Below are positions 1 through 7,212 of a stretch of DNA of 64,000 nucleotides, in pieces; positions within the stretch are counted from its first letter, which is position 1; each line of letters begins with the position of its first letter. Under the pieces are notes generated by a model. The model was not told where the DNA came from. It worked only from the letters and a program-made list of their open reading frames with translations, and did no database searches. The DNA is from JBFLVU01 sp037444825 (GTDB lineage Bacteria > Acidobacteriota > UBA4820 > DSQY01), in contig JBBILR010000002.1 in the NCBI GenBank assembly GCA_037444825.1, forward strand, positions 62,001-126,000, written 5' to 3'. A program made the position numbers and the translations under genes.

Positions 1-1
1 C

Positions 2-265
2 CCGCGTTACGCCCGGGCCCGGCTCAACCTGGCGGGGGCGCAGTGGGCCCTGGGGGAGCGGGACGGCGCGGTGGAGGAGGCTCTGCGGGCCTCGGAGCTG
101 GACCCCGGGGACGTGGCCGCCCACCTGACCCTCGCCTCCTTTTACCTCGCCCTCGGCAAAAAGGTGGAAGCCCGGGCGGAGGCCCAGCGGGTCCTGGCCC
201 TGGACCCGGCCAACGAGCAGGCCCAGGTCTTCGTCGCGGCGGCCGGGATGGAGGAGACCCGGTGA
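2..265 (+). CDS. C-terminal end of a TPR-repeat protein (5' truncated by window edge)
   Basis: The reading frame is open from the first bases of the window, so only the last 87 residues are seen. They contain at least two helix-turn-helix repeats with TPR spacing (EEALRASELDPGDVAAHLTL, then VEARAEAQRVLALDPANEQA), the usual A/G/P pattern of TPR units. The stop codon overlaps the GTG of the following ABC ATPase (GTGA), so the two are translationally coupled. TPR proteins are protein-protein scaffolds; the partner is not identifiable. It may be an accessory part of the exporter encoded next, but that is inferred from position only. Confidence 0.75.
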   Translation, partial: PRYARARLNLAGAQWALGERDGAVEEALRASELDPGDVAAHLTLASFYLALGKKVEARAEAQRVLALDPANEQAQVFVAAAGMEETR

Positions 266-1020
266 CCCGGGAGCCGCGGCGTGGCGCGGCGCTGGAGGTG
301 CGGGACCTTCGCTTCACCTACCCCGCCCTCTGGGGCCCCTTGGCCTGGCTGGCCCGCGGACCCTCCCGGCCCCTTCCGGTCCTTGAGGGGGTCTCCTTCT
401 CGCTGGCACCGGGGGAGCACGTCTGCCTCCTGGGGAGGAACGGCGCCGGGAAAACCACCCTCTTCAAGGCCATCCAGGGCTTTCTGGATCCTTCGGGCGG
501 GGAGATCCGCCTGGAGGGCCGCCCGGCGGGACGAGAGGAACACCGGCGATCCGGCTTCGCCGCCGCGGACGAGCGCTCCTTCTACCACCGCCTCACCGTC
601 CTCGAGAACCTGGAGTTCTTCGGCGGCCTCTGGGGCCTCTCGGCCCGGGAGGCCCGGGAGAGGGCCCGGGAAACGTCGGAAAGCCTGGGCCTCGCCCCCC
701 TCCTCCACCGTCCCTTCTCGGACCTCTCCACGGGCTGGCGCCAGAGGGCGGCCCTGGCCCGGGCCCTGCTCCACCGGCCGGGCCTCCTGCTCCTGGACGA
801 ACCCACGCGCAGCCTGGACGCCCCCGCGGCGGCCCGCTTCCGTGCCCTCCTTCGCGAAGAGCCCTTGCGAGGGGTCACGGTGCTCTTCTCCACCCACAAC
901 CTGGAGGAGGCCCGGGAGGTGGGAAGCCGCTGCCTGGTCCTGGCCGGCGGAAGGGTGGTTCTGGACGGACCGCCCCCGTCCACGGAGGGCCTTGCGGCCC
1001 TCCTGGAGGCCTCGCCGTGA
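262..1020 (+). CDS. ABC-2 type exporter, ATP-binding subunit
   Basis: 252 residues from a GTG start that overlaps the stop of the TPR gene; the frame is open further upstream but this start gives the normal size of the family. Walker A GRNGAGKTT lies at about residues 58-66, Walker B LLLLDEP at 175-181 and the H-loop histidine at 212. The signature is LSTGWRQR (about 155-162) instead of LSGGQ, a variant common in CcmA/NodI-like exporters. The next gene, overlapping by four bases, is the membrane subunit. The pair would form a homodimeric or (ATPase)2(permease)2 exporter in the inner membrane. The substrate cannot be read from sequence. Residues about 20-38 form an unusual hydrophobic insertion between the first strand and Walker A. 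Confidence 0.93.
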   Translation: MTREPRRGAALEVRDLRFTYPALWGPLAWLARGPSRPLPVLEGVSFSLAPGEHVCLLGRNGAGKTTLFKAIQGFLDPSGGEIRLEGRPAGREEHRRSGFAAADERSFYHRLTVLENLEFFGGLWGLSAREARERARETSESLGLAPLLHRPFSDLSTGWRQRAALARALLHRPGLLLLDEPTRSLDAPAAARFRALLREEPLRGVTVLFSTHNLEEAREVGSRCLVLAGGRVVLDGPPPSTEGLAALLEASP

Positions 1021-1811
1021 CCGGCGCGGCGGTGGCGGCGGTGCTCCACCGGGACCTTCGCCTGGCCCTCTCGTACCGTTTGAACTTCTTGCTGGGGGCC
1101 CTCTCCAGCCTCTTCTCCGCCGTGCTCTGGTATTACCTGTCGGCTTTCGTTACCGTCCGGGGAACGGAGGTTCCCGGCGGCTACTTCGCCTTCGTGGCGA
1201 CGGGAACGGTCCTCCTCCAGTACGTAACGGCCGCCCTCCACGGGGCTTCGCGGCGGCTCCGGGAGGAGCAGGCGGCGGGAACCCTGGAGTTCCTCCTCTC
1301 TTCCCCCGCCCCGCCCTGGGGCCTGCTCTTCGCCTCGGTCCTCTTCGACCTTTTGCTCCGGACGGCGGACGCCCTGGTGCTCCTGGGGGCCGGCGCGGCG
1401 CTGGGCCTGGAGTTCCGCCTCCACCATCCCCTGGCCCTGCTGGTCATCGCGTTGCTCTCGGTGGCCTCCTTCGCCGCCCTGGGGATCCTGGCCGCCTCCT
1501 TCCTGCTGGTCTTCCAGCGGGGGGAGCCGGTGACGCCCCTGGTGGGGGGGCTCCTGGCCCTCTTGGGCGGGGTCTTTTTCCCGCCGTCGGTCCTGCCGCC
1601 TTTCCTGGCCGCCGCCGCCCGGCTTCTGCCCCTCTCCTACGCCGCCGACGGGCTGAGGGCCGTCCTTCTGGAGGGGAAGGGTCTGACGGCCCTGGGGGGG
1701 GTGGTGGGTCCCCTGGCGCTCTTCGCGGCCCTTCTCCTTCCGCTTTCGTTCCTGGCCTTCTCGACGGCCCTTCGCGCCGCCCGCCGGTACGGCCTCTTGG
1801 GGAGGTACTGA
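1017..1811 (+). CDS. ABC-2 type exporter, permease subunit
   Basis: 264 residues with about six hydrophobic segments (roughly 18-42, 55-75, 95-125, 135-170, 175-200, 225-250), matching the ABC2_membrane fold. Typical family signs are the N-terminal LSYRLNFLLG run into TM1 and the central REEQAAGTLEFLLSSP motif, which is the cytoplasmic coupling element before TM3. It starts at a GTG overlapping the ATPase stop (GTGA), so both are made from one message. Inner-membrane exporter component; substrate unknown. Confidence 0.92.
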   Translation: MTGAAVAAVLHRDLRLALSYRLNFLLGALSSLFSAVLWYYLSAFVTVRGTEVPGGYFAFVATGTVLLQYVTAALHGASRRLREEQAAGTLEFLLSSPAPPWGLLFASVLFDLLLRTADALVLLGAGAALGLEFRLHHPLALLVIALLSVASFAALGILAASFLLVFQRGEPVTPLVGGLLALLGGVFFPPSVLPPFLAAAARLLPLSYAADGLRAVLLEGKGLTALGGVVGPLALFAALLLPLSFLAFSTALRAARRYGLLGRY

Positions 1812-1826
1812 AGGCTGTGGTATGCT
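1797..1826 (+). promoter_or_regulatory. Promoter with extended -10 (TGGTATGCT)
   Basis: TTGGGG at 1797-1802, an 18-base spacer, then TATGCT at 1821-1826 preceded by TGG. A transcript starting 6-7 bases downstream would have a leader of about 12 bases carrying GGAG before the ATG at 1846. The same nonamer recurs before other genes in this window. Confidence 0.55.
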
Positions 1827-1845
1827 GAAGGGCGGAGCGAGCGCC

Positions 1846-2148
1846 ATGGCCGAAGGCGACACCTTCACCGTCACGTGCCCCTGCTGTCAGGCCCTGCTCC
1901 GGGTGGACGGCCGGGCGGGGGTGGTGGTTTCCCACGAGGCCCCGCCGCCCGCCGGGGAGAAGACATCCTTCGAGGAGCGGATGCGGCGCCTCGAGGAGGA
2001 GAAGCGGGCCGCCGAGGAAAAGTTCCAGGAGTCCATCCGGGCCGAGAAGGCCAAGAAGGACGTACTCGAAAAGAAGTTTCAGGATCTGTTCAAGAAGGCC
2101 AAGGAGGGGCCCGCGGGGCCGGTGCCCAAGGACATCGACCTGGATTGA
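1846..2148 (+). CDS. Small zinc-ribbon/coiled-coil protein of unknown function
   Basis: 100 residues. The start at 1846 is preferred over the ATG at 1822 because that ATG lies inside the -10 hexamer and 1846 has a GGAG eight bases upstream. The N-terminus (FTVTCPCCQALLRVD) looks like one half of a zinc ribbon (CPxC only, no second pair), followed by a charged helix at residues about 40-85 rich in E/K/R that should form a coiled coil, and an acidic tail ending IDLD. No function is recognised. It is probably expressed from its own promoter and sits between an exporter and a lipoprotein gene. Confidence 0.75.
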   Translation: MAEGDTFTVTCPCCQALLRVDGRAGVVVSHEAPPPAGEKTSFEERMRRLEEEKRAAEEKFQESIRAEKAKKDVLEKKFQDLFKKAKEGPAGPVPKDIDLD

Positions 2149-2181
2149 GGCCCCACCGGGGGTTTTCGGGGGAGGCGCACG

Positions 2182-2709
2182 ATGAAGAAAGCAATGGCGT
2201 TGACGGCGGGGGCGGTTTTGGCGGCGGGGTTGGTCCTGGGCTGCAAGAAGGGCCCCGAGCCCCCCAAGGACATCCAGGCCTACGCCGTGGATTCGGCCCA
2301 GGGGGTCCTCAACCCCGACGTGGCGGTCTTCGACAAGACCGTCTCGGCGGACGGCAACGGCTCCCTCAAGGTGAGCACCGAAATGCCCACCACCGTCACC
2401 CTCTACGAGGTCTCCTTCCCCGGCGTGGAGGGGGCCGACCTGGTGTACCGAGCCAAGGTGAAGACCCAGGACTTCGGGGGGGACGCCTACCTCCAGATGG
2501 TGGTCCACTTCCCCGCCGGAGGCGAGGTGACGGCCCAGAACTACCAGAACGCCCTCCGCGGCACCTCCGACTGGACGACGCTGGAGACCTCCCTGCGCCT
2601 CCAGAAGGGGCAGAAGCCCGATTCGGTGCGCCTGGGGCTCGTGGTGAACGGGGTGGGCACCGTCTGGATCGACGACATTCACCTCATCAAGGCCCCTTCG
2701 GCCCAGTAG
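2182..2709 (+). CDS. Predicted lipoprotein with beta-sandwich domain
   Basis: 175 residues. A lysine start, a hydrophobic stretch and the lipobox LVLGC (cysteine 21) predict lipidation. The rest is beta-strand-rich and has the look of a carbohydrate-binding-module-like jelly roll: a phrase close to DGNGSLKVST near residue 55 and a closing VNGVGTVWIDDIHLIK are typical of such folds. No catalytic residues are recognised. Ribosome site GGGGGAGG lies about seven bases before the ATG. It follows the zinc-ribbon gene by 33 bases and may be cotranscribed. Ligand and role unknown. Confidence 0.8.
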   Translation: MKKAMALTAGAVLAAGLVLGCKKGPEPPKDIQAYAVDSAQGVLNPDVAVFDKTVSADGNGSLKVSTEMPTTVTLYEVSFPGVEGADLVYRAKVKTQDFGGDAYLQMVVHFPAGGEVTAQNYQNALRGTSDWTTLETSLRLQKGQKPDSVRLGLVVNGVGTVWIDDIHLIKAPSAQ

Positions 2710-2776
2710 CTTCGGGGTAGCGGTAAGCCAAGGGGGGCGGGGACGACCCGGCCCCCGCGGCGTTGACCTGCGATCC

Positions 2777-2806
2777 TTGCGCGGCGGGTGGGGTTGCGGA
2801 TACACT
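2777..2806 (+). promoter_or_regulatory. Promoter of the first chemoreceptor gene
   Basis: TTGCGC at 2777-2782 and TACACT at 2801-2806 with an 18-base spacer, 40 bases before the ATG at 2846. It is the most AT-rich point in the gap. Confidence 0.4.
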
Positions 2807-2845
2807 CGCCCCCAGTGGTAGTCGCGCGCGGGCAAGGGGACGGCC

Positions 2846-5386
2846 ATGCGGAAGGTCGGGGAGCGGTACCGGAGGTTTTTTCAGGATCTCCTTCCCATCC
2901 TCTTCGCGCTCCTCGTATCGGCCGTCTACTTCCTTTCGGTGGTCCCCAACACCCGGCCGTACTGGGACCGTTTCGTTCTCCTCACGCTGGTCCTGTTGGT
3001 TCTGGACCGCATCGTCATCGCCTGGTACATGCGGCGAAGGCTCCTTCCGCCCATCCTGGCCTACAAGCGGGGGAGGCGGGCGGGAAGGCGCTTTAGCCGC
3101 CCGGAGCTGGAGGAGTTCTACCGGGCCTTTTCCTCCTACGTCATTCGCCACCAGGTGATGAGCGCCGTGGCCTGGGCCGTGGCGGCGCTGGCCCTGGCGA
3201 CCCTGACCTACCTCTTCCTTCAGCGGACGGCGCTGGCCTTTTTCGGCGTCCTTTTCACGGGGGCCATCGCCGCCGGCGTCTCCCTGGGTTTCTCCTACTT
3301 CGTCCTCCAAAGGCAGACGGGACCGCTCCTGGAGGAGGTCCAGGCCCAGTTGGAGCGCCTCCCCGACGTCTCGAGGTGGCGGCTCTCCGTGCGCTCCAAG
3401 GTGGGGGGCTCGGTGATCCTCCTCACGGCCCTGGCCTTTCTCGCCTTCGGCGTCCTCGTTTACTCGAAGATTTCGCTGGGGCTTTCGGACTTCGCCGTGC
3501 GAACGGGGCTGGAGGAGGGGGGGGCGCTTCTCTCCGCCTTGGAAACCGCGCCGGAAGGCGAATGGTCCGCCCTCCTCCAGGGGGTCGCCAGCCCCCTCTG
3601 GTGCCTCCAGGTGGTGAACGAAAAGGGGGAGGTGCTGGCGGCCACGCCGGGGGAGGTCCGCGCCCCCATGGCCGAGGCGGCGCGCCTCCTGGCGGTACCG
3701 GGCCCGCCGCGAACGGTGATGACCAACTGGGGCACCGCGGGGGTGAAGGGCCTCCCCGGCGGGAAGGCCGCGCTCCTCCTTCCCCGAAAGGGGGGAACCG
3801 GAAGGATCCTCGGAGGCTTCGCCGTGACGGGGGGGCTCTTCCTCCTCGGAACCCTGCTGGTTCTGGGGGCCTACATCCTCTGGCTGAGCCGGGATACGGC
3901 GAGGACCCTGGCCCGCACCACGGAGGCCGGCGCCCGCCTGGCGTCGGGGGACCTCCGGGAAGTCCCGTCCATCTGGTCCGACGACGAGATGGGGAGCCTC
4001 GCCGAAGACCTCCGGGAGACCTTCCGGGGGCTGAGGAAGCTCACCCGTGAGGTGGCGGGGGCCGCGTCCACCGTGGACGAGGAGGTGGCCCGCACCGTGG
4101 AGGTGGTGGGCGGCCTCCACGAGCGGGTGGCCGACCAGAGCCGCTCGGCGGCCCGGACCGACGAGGCCCTCAAGTCCCTGGAAGGCCGGATCCTGGAGGT
4201 CTCCCGGGCCATGGAGCAGGTCTCCACCTCCACGCAGGAGGTCTCCTCGGCCATCCTGGAGATGCAGGCCAGCGTGGAGGAGATCGCGCGGAACGCCGAC
4301 GTGCTGATCTCCTCGGTGGAGACCACCGCCGCCTCCTCCAACGAAATCGCCTCGTCGGCCCAGGAGGTGAAGGGGGCCACGGAGCGCCTCCACGGGGCGG
4401 GGCAGGAGGCCGTCTCCTTCCTCAACGAGCTGGACGCCTCCCTGGAGGAGACCCGCCGGAACGCCGCCGCCCTTCGCGACGCCGCCGCCAAGGTCACCAA
4501 GGACGCGGAGGCCGGCTTCGCCGCCGTGGCGGCGGTGGAGGACGGGATCCTGAAGACCCGAAGGGCCGGCGAGGAGAGCCAGAAGACCCTCGGGGACCTG
4601 ATGGATTCCATCCATCGCATCGGGCGCATCGTGGGGGTGATCCAGGAGGTCACCGAGCAGACCAACCTCCTCAGCCTCAACGCCTCCATCATCGCCGCCG
4701 GGGCGGGGGAGTACGGCAAGGCCTTCGCCGTGGTGGCCCACGAGATCCGGGAGCTTTCGGCCCGCACGGCGGCCAACGCCAAGGAGATCCGGGAGGTCAT
4801 CGCGCGCCTCACCGAGAGCGGCGGCGAGATGGCCGCCTCCATGGACCGCACCGTGGAGGTGGTGGACCGCAGCACCGACCTCAGCCGGGAGGCGGGCCTG
4901 GCCTTGAGGACCATCCTGGAGTCGGCCTCCACCCAGGAGGAGATGAGCCGGCGGATCGCCGCCGCCACCGAGGAGCTGGCCCACGGGGGACAGTCGGCCA
5001 GCCGGGCCATGCAGGCGATTTTCGAGATGATCGAAGGGATCTCCCGCGCGGCCCACGAGCAGGCGCAGTCCACCCTCTTCCTCAACCAGGAGGCCGAGCG
5101 GGTGCGGGACGTGGCCCGCCAGCTCCGTAACGCCACCGGGGAGCAGGCCAAGGGGTCGCGGGTCATCAGCGAGGCCGTCACGCGCATCATGGAGGACACG
5201 GCGGGAACCACCCGGGCCGTGCAGGTCCAGACCCGCGAGGCGGCGGCCATCAGCGAGGCGGCCCGGGAGGTGGCGGAGACGGCCAGGGCCATCGAGCGCT
5301 CCTTCGAAGACCTCAGCGCCGCCGCCGGGCGCCTCCGCCGGAGCGCCGAGATCCTGCAGCGGGAGATCCGGGCCTTCCGCACCTGA
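2846..5386 (+). CDS. Methyl-accepting chemotaxis protein, six-TM type (paralogue 1)
   Basis: 846 residues. Four TM segments come first (about 14-32, 42-61, 105-124, 130-153), then TM5 (186-205), an extracytoplasmic domain of about 115 residues, TM6 (322-347), a HAMP region (347-400) and a long coiled-coil signalling domain to the C-terminus. The hairpin tip is at about residues 604-630 and reads EQTNLLSLNASIIAAGAGE; compared with the classical NAAxEAARAGE, the E and R are replaced by I and G. A conserved phrase NEIASSAQEVKG lies before it. Family knowledge: such proteins control CheA through CheW. No che genes are in the window. The 850-residue protein at 7213-9765 is a close paralogue. Confidence 0.95.
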   Translation: MRKVGERYRRFFQDLLPILFALLVSAVYFLSVVPNTRPYWDRFVLLTLVLLVLDRIVIAWYMRRRLLPPILAYKRGRRAGRRFSRPELEEFYRAFSSYVIRHQVMSAVAWAVAALALATLTYLFLQRTALAFFGVLFTGAIAAGVSLGFSYFVLQRQTGPLLEEVQAQLERLPDVSRWRLSVRSKVGGSVILLTALAFLAFGVLVYSKISLGLSDFAVRTGLEEGGALLSALETAPEGEWSALLQGVASPLWCLQVVNEKGEVLAATPGEVRAPMAEAARLLAVPGPPRTVMTNWGTAGVKGLPGGKAALLLPRKGGTGRILGGFAVTGGLFLLGTLLVLGAYILWLSRDTARTLARTTEAGARLASGDLREVPSIWSDDEMGSLAEDLRETFRGLRKLTREVAGAASTVDEEVARTVEVVGGLHERVADQSRSAARTDEALKSLEGRILEVSRAMEQVSTSTQEVSSAILEMQASVEEIARNADVLISSVETTAASSNEIASSAQEVKGATERLHGAGQEAVSFLNELDASLEETRRNAAALRDAAAKVTKDAEAGFAAVAAVEDGILKTRRAGEESQKTLGDLMDSIHRIGRIVGVIQEVTEQTNLLSLNASIIAAGAGEYGKAFAVVAHEIRELSARTAANAKEIREVIARLTESGGEMAASMDRTVEVVDRSTDLSREAGLALRTILESASTQEEMSRRIAAATEELAHGGQSASRAMQAIFEMIEGISRAAHEQAQSTLFLNQEAERVRDVARQLRNATGEQAKGSRVISEAVTRIMEDTAGTTRAVQVQTREAAAISEAAREVAETARAIERSFEDLSAAAGRLRRSAEILQREIRAFRT

Positions 5387-5421
5387 GACGGGCCGTTCCC
5401 GCGTTTTCCGAGGAGAAGCCC

Positions 5422-6462
5422 ATGACCGAAGGACCGCTCCGCTACAAGGACGCCGGCGTGGACATCGACGCGCAGGAAGAGGGGCTCCGGGGCGTGAAAC
5501 AACTCGCCCGGGAGACCTTCACGAAGGGTGTCCTCTCGGAGATCGGCCTCTTCGGCGGGCTCTTCGCCCTGGACCCCGATGACCCCCGGGGACCGGTGCT
5601 GGTGGCCTCCGCCGACGGGGTCGGCACCAAGCTCCAGGTGGCGGAGAGGGCGGGGCGCTTCGACACCGTGGGGGAAGACCTGGTCAACCACTGCGTCAAC
5701 GACATTCTCGTTCAGGGGGCCGAACCGCTCTTCTTTCTCGACTACTTCGCCGCGGGCCGCCTGGACCCCCGGCGTCTGGTGGAGGTGGTGTCGGGGCTCG
5801 CCCGGGGGTGCCGGGAGAACGGCTGCGCCCTGCTGGGGGGGGAGACGGCGGAGATGCCCGGACTGTACCAGGGGGAGGACTTCGACCTGGCGGGGTTCAT
5901 CGTGGGCCGCGTCCAGCGGGACCGGCTCCTTCCCCGCGAGGTGGCCCCCGGCCAGATCCTCCTGGGCCTTCCCTCCAGCGGCCTTCACACCAACGGCTTC
6001 TCCCTGGCCCGGAAGCTCTTCTTCGAGATCAAGGGATTCACCACCGAGACGAGGCTCCAGGACCTGGGGGCCCCCCTGGGGGAGGTCCTTCTCGCCGTCC
6101 ACCGGTCGTACTTGAAGCCCCTGGCGCCCCTTCTCCAGCCCGGCTCGGGCCTTCGGGGCCTCGCCCACATCACCGGAGGGGGCATCCCCGACAACCTGCC
6201 CCGGATCCTGCCCGAGGGGGTCCGGGCGGTGGTCCGGCCGAGTGGGTGGACCGAACCGCCCATCTTCGGCTACATCCGGAGGGAGGGGAAGGTCCCCGAG
6301 GAGGAGATGCGGCGCACCTTCAACCTGGGCGTCGGCATGGTCCTCGTGGCCGAGGCCGACAGGGCCGAGGAGATCCTGGGGGTTCTGAAACACTCCGGCG
6401 AGGCCCCCTTCGTGGTCGGGGAACTGAGGGAGGGGGACCGGGGGGTCGAGTACGAAGGCTAG
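5422..6462 (+). CDS. purM: Phosphoribosylformylglycinamidine cyclo-ligase (AIR synthetase)
   Basis: 346 residues, the standard length. PurM closes the imidazole ring: FGAM plus ATP to AIR, step five of purine synthesis, in the cytoplasm. Family motifs are in order: ADGVGTKLQVA (about 59-69), NHCVNDILVQGAEPLFFLDY (90-109), LGGETAEMPG, SSGLHTNGFSLAR and HITGGGIPDNLPRIL. Ribosome site GAGGAGAAG precedes the ATG. It sits 35 bases after the first chemoreceptor gene on the same strand, with no obvious functional link, and no other pur gene is in the window. Confidence 0.97.
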   Translation: MTEGPLRYKDAGVDIDAQEEGLRGVKQLARETFTKGVLSEIGLFGGLFALDPDDPRGPVLVASADGVGTKLQVAERAGRFDTVGEDLVNHCVNDILVQGAEPLFFLDYFAAGRLDPRRLVEVVSGLARGCRENGCALLGGETAEMPGLYQGEDFDLAGFIVGRVQRDRLLPREVAPGQILLGLPSSGLHTNGFSLARKLFFEIKGFTTETRLQDLGAPLGEVLLAVHRSYLKPLAPLLQPGSGLRGLAHITGGGIPDNLPRILPEGVRAVVRPSGWTEPPIFGYIRREGKVPEEEMRRTFNLGVGMVLVAEADRAEEILGVLKHSGEAPFVVGELREGDRGVEYEG

Positions 6463-6494
6463 GAGGCCAAGGTCCTCCGAGAGACGCGGAGGTC

Positions 6495-7076
6495 TCAGCC
6501 GGAGGCGGAACGGCTCCGGAGGTAGGCTTCCAGGGCGTTGCGGACCTTGCCCCGGGCCCGGTGGAGCCGCATCTTCACCACGTCCTTGCCGAGGCCCAGC
6601 GCCTGGGCCACCGTTTCGGTGTCGAGTCCCTCGAGATCCCTCAGAACCAGCACCGAGCGGTAGCCCTCGGGCAGATCGAGGATCGCCTGCCGGAGCCGCT
6701 CCCTCAGCTCGTCGTCCAGGAGGGCCTGGTCCGGAAGGCGGCTCCAGGGCAACGCCTCCCCCGCCCCGGGGCCCGGAAGGGCCTCGTCCAGCTCCACCTC
6801 CTCCTTCAGGTACTTGGAACGGCGGCGCCGCATGAGGCAGGCGTTGTGGGCGATGCGGTACAGCCAGCCGGCGAAGGCCCCCGGCTGCTTGAGGGTGGAG
6901 ATGGACTCGAAGGTCTTGAGGAGGGTGTCCTGGAGGACCTCCCGGGCGTCCTCCCGGTCCCCGCACATGCGGTAGCCGAAGTTGAGGAGCTTTTCGCCGT
7001 AGGACCGGAAAAACTCCTCGAAGGCCTGGGGATCGCGGGCCTTCATGCGTTCGATGAGCTCCACGGGGACCTCCAC
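6495..7076 (-). CDS. RNA polymerase ECF-type sigma factor
   Basis: 193 residues from a GTG at 7076. A longer frame exists but this start has GGGGGAG just upstream and lies 23 bases from a TATACT box. Region 2 (about 10-80) contains the helix RDPQAFEEFFRSYGEKLL and DAREVLQDTLLKTFESI; region 4 (about 130-180) has LPEGYRSVLVLRDLEGLDTE and the recognition helix LGLGKDVVKMRLHRARGKV. No domain beyond sigma2/sigma4 and no anti-sigma gene is adjacent. It is divergent from the second chemoreceptor and convergent with purM. The lack of a neighbouring anti-sigma leaves its control unknown. Confidence 0.94.
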   Translation of the reverse strand: MEVPVELIERMKARDPQAFEEFFRSYGEKLLNFGYRMCGDREDAREVLQDTLLKTFESISTLKQPGAFAGWLYRIAHNACLMRRRRSKYLKEEVELDEALPGPGAGEALPWSRLPDQALLDDELRERLRQAILDLPEGYRSVLVLRDLEGLDTETVAQALGLGKDVVKMRLHRARGKVRNALEAYLRSRSASG

Positions 7077-7098
7077 GCGCGCTCCCCCTTTGGCCCGC

Positions 7099-7104
7099 AG
7101 TATA
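7099..7104 (-). promoter_or_regulatory. -10 box (TATACT) of the sigma factor gene
   Basis: TATACT on the minus strand, 22 bases before the GTG at 7076, in otherwise GC-rich DNA. It supports the short form of the sigma gene. Confidence 0.5.
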
Positions 7105-7165
7105 GGCCGAAAGCCCCTCCGGCCATAGCCCCCGCGCCGCTGTCGCGCACAGGCCCCCGCGGGGC

Positions 7166-7195
7166 TTGTCTCCGGAAGGGTGGACCGGCTACGAT
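7166..7195 (+). promoter_or_regulatory. Promoter of the second chemoreceptor gene
   Basis: TTGTCT at 7166-7171, 18-base spacer, TACGAT at 7190-7195, 17 bases before the ATG at 7213. It lies in the 136-base divergent gap shared with the sigma factor gene. Confidence 0.4.
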
Positions 7196-7212
7196 GGGGC
7201 GGGAGGTGGAGG

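Noticed and set aside
1822..2148. ATG at 1822 as start of the zinc-ribbon protein
   Set aside because: This ATG is inside the TATGCT -10 hexamer; ATG 1846 has a ribosome site.
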